A DNA stretch of 64,000 nucleotides, taken from positions 2,356,001-2,420,000 of the forward strand of contig NC_089544.1 of assembly GCF_040115645.1 (NCBI RefSeq). Reading direction: 5' to 3'. Both the position numbers and the translations under genes were made by a program. Of the stretch, positions 62,191-64,000 are shown one piece after another (position 1 is the stretch's first letter; each line of letters opens with the position of its first letter). The notes under the pieces were generated by a model, which was given only the letters and a program-made list of their open reading frames with translations, did not search any database and was not told where the DNA came from. Origin of the DNA: Euwallacea fornicatus (taxonomy: Eukaryota > Arthropoda > Insecta > Coleoptera > Curculionidae).

Positions 62191-64000
62191 TGTGCTACAA
62201 GCCTTTGATAACCAAGTGGCAACGCCGCAGATGATGTCATTACGCGGCATTTTATCCACATTTTTGTACTACGACGCGTTATTAGTTGCGTTGAACACAG
62301 ACAAAAATAAGTTTAAGAGAGAAAAAACAAAAATAATTGTAAATTATGAGAATGAATGAAAATTAAAGTAGTGTAAAGGCCGTTTTTTTTGGGATTAACT
62401 AAACGGAGTAAAAACATTGATATTAGTGAATAGAATATTTTCTAAACGTATAATGCCACAGTAAAGGGACATTTTCTTGAAAATAAATTGCATAAACTTA
62501 TGGACATATTGACAAAATATATTGTGTTTAAAACAATGGCGTAAACGGTAACAGATATAAGCTCGGTTAAATATGAAAACAATTCCGCATTCAGGGAAGT
62601 AATTTTACATTTTCAACACATTTACAAAACAATTTTTTCCGCGTTAGTTATTTCGAAAACTCCGAAAATTTCGATTCTTTCCGAGTTATGATATGAGATA
62701 GATGAAGGTTCAAACTGAATTGAAGGGGTCTAACATGGGGTAACTAAATAGGACGTAAGGGCTAAGGTCCACGCAAAAGATGGGTGTAGGAGATCCGGTT
62801 AAGACTATGAAAAGGTCGAAAACGGAGGCAAGTAGGAGAAAAATGGAAGAGCCCAATAAGTTTCTAAATTGAACGCGTGTTCACGTTTTCGAAGAAACAT
62901 GGCCAATAGCGCATTTTAAAAACTTATTTAAACTGAGACTTTTAACATTCTGCATCTCGTCAAGGAAGCTTTTGAGGACCCACGTTCTTATGAATTTTCC
63001 TACACAAAATGACCCGACGAATCACATTCCCCCGGCGATTAAATGTATCTATTAATTGGATGGAAGCTCCTAAGTTAGGGGAATACCCGGTAAGATTTAA
63101 ATTCCGTTTTCGTGTTGAAACATGGAGGGATTCGAAGATGTTTTGCAGCAGGCGACATAGCTTGAAAATTTTGATGAAACGAGACCATTTTTCAAAATTT
63201 TGAAAAAATTACTGAAAATTGTTTTTTTCCAATATTAAAGTGAGCATGAAATTTTCTGTCAAAGGTAGCTATGCTGAGGAATATCGGCGACGACCCAGAG
63301 TAGCGGACTTTCCTGGTGGGATTTTTTTTAGTAAATTATTAAAAATTTCGCCCTTGGCACCGAACTTGCTAGGAACGATTCTGGTAATAGATACATGTTT
63401 TCCAGAGTTTGGAGAAATTTGAAACGTTGTGATAACATTCTTATCGTGCGCAACCAAATGAGATCGCCTGGGGAAAATCGGTCAGGCAAATACGATTCAT
63501 ATGAAATAAAAAATCGAAACTTTTTAATGTTTGACCTCATTAAAGAACATAATCGATAGCATCGTAATATAGAGTGAAATTTGCCCATCACATCGTATTT
63601 TTCACGAGTTACTCAATGTTTAGGGAGCAAATTTAGGGGGCAAAAATGCATATGCTAGAATAAAAAATGATTGTAGTTTTTGGTCCACTAGGTACATTTA
63701 AACCAATCCATCCAAGATTCTAACACTTTTTCCATGCTTTGGCAACGCAGCCTGAGCGCGGAAACCAAGCAGGTTTCCGTTCATTTCGCGTTATACATGG
63801 TATAACTTGGTTGTAGTTGTGGTGTATACCGTTGCCATGGTACGTTACACGTATTAGTTGTACACAAATAGATAACATACGTGCTTGGAAATATTGAAAA
63901 AATCTCGTATTTATCGATGGTTCTCATTCTCGTGAGGTGAGAAATCGGCGGACCGAATGCGGGGCGCGTTTCGGTACGTTTCCGAGGGTTCCTTCTGGTT
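62191..64000. other. Terminal stretch, nothing recognised
   Basis: AT-rich with short frames (for example 63009-63203, 63219-63422 and minus 63328-63591) that show no motif. The last 280 bases are richer in G+C and CpG, possibly the edge of a promoter outside the window. Confidence 0.45.

Overview
The window looks like nuclear DNA of an insect, probably a beetle. It is AT-rich, its genes have many exons, several introns are only about 57-66 bp, the genes are metazoan housekeeping and signalling genes, and the single-copy intergenic DNA is littered with decayed Tc1/mariner-type transposons. Two further pointers are a gene of the arthropod raw family and an EXD1 gene, which I recall being absent from Drosophila. 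The order-level assignment is inference. The protein names come from my memory of the families, not from a search.

Layout. Positions 1-10,600 hold compact genes: the 3' end of AAMP (+), UTP6 (+), an unassigned 67-codon ORF (+), EXD1 (-) head to head with HAUS7 (+), and SF3B5 (-). Positions 12,364-33,784 are one large gene, raw (+). Eleven coding exons can be joined with perfect phase. Up to three alternative first exons, all ending in phase 2, could splice to the same second exon. Its first intron of about 15 kb contains at least four broken transposase relics. Positions 34-40 kb are mostly non-coding. Positions 40,493-44,278 (-) are a doublecortin-like kinase (Dclk) in 12 coding exons. LSM6 (+, two exons) follows. 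Positions 46,669-59,737 (-) are Hectd1, a HECT E3 ubiquitin ligase. I could join 23 coding exons into a 2,623-residue protein. The region upstream of Hectd1 (60.1-62.2 kb) contains a diverged tandem duplication of a promoter/first-exon module, including a 63-nt exon whose codons look selected. From 62.2 kb to the end I recognise nothing.

Functions. The genes are not an operon-like system. Several serve RNA metabolism (UTP6 in pre-rRNA processing, SF3B5 in the U2 snRNP, LSM6 in the U6/mRNA-decay Lsm ring, EXD1 in piRNA biogenesis). Others serve the cytoskeleton and signalling (HAUS7 in augmin, Dclk on microtubules, Raw as a JNK antagonist, Hectd1 as an E3 ligase). The most interesting observations are the duplicated architecture of Raw, with two nucleoside-deoxyribosyltransferase-like domains of which only one keeps the putative catalytic Glu; the duplicated Hectd1 leader exons; the alternative raw first exons; and a clean MITE inside a Hectd1 intron.
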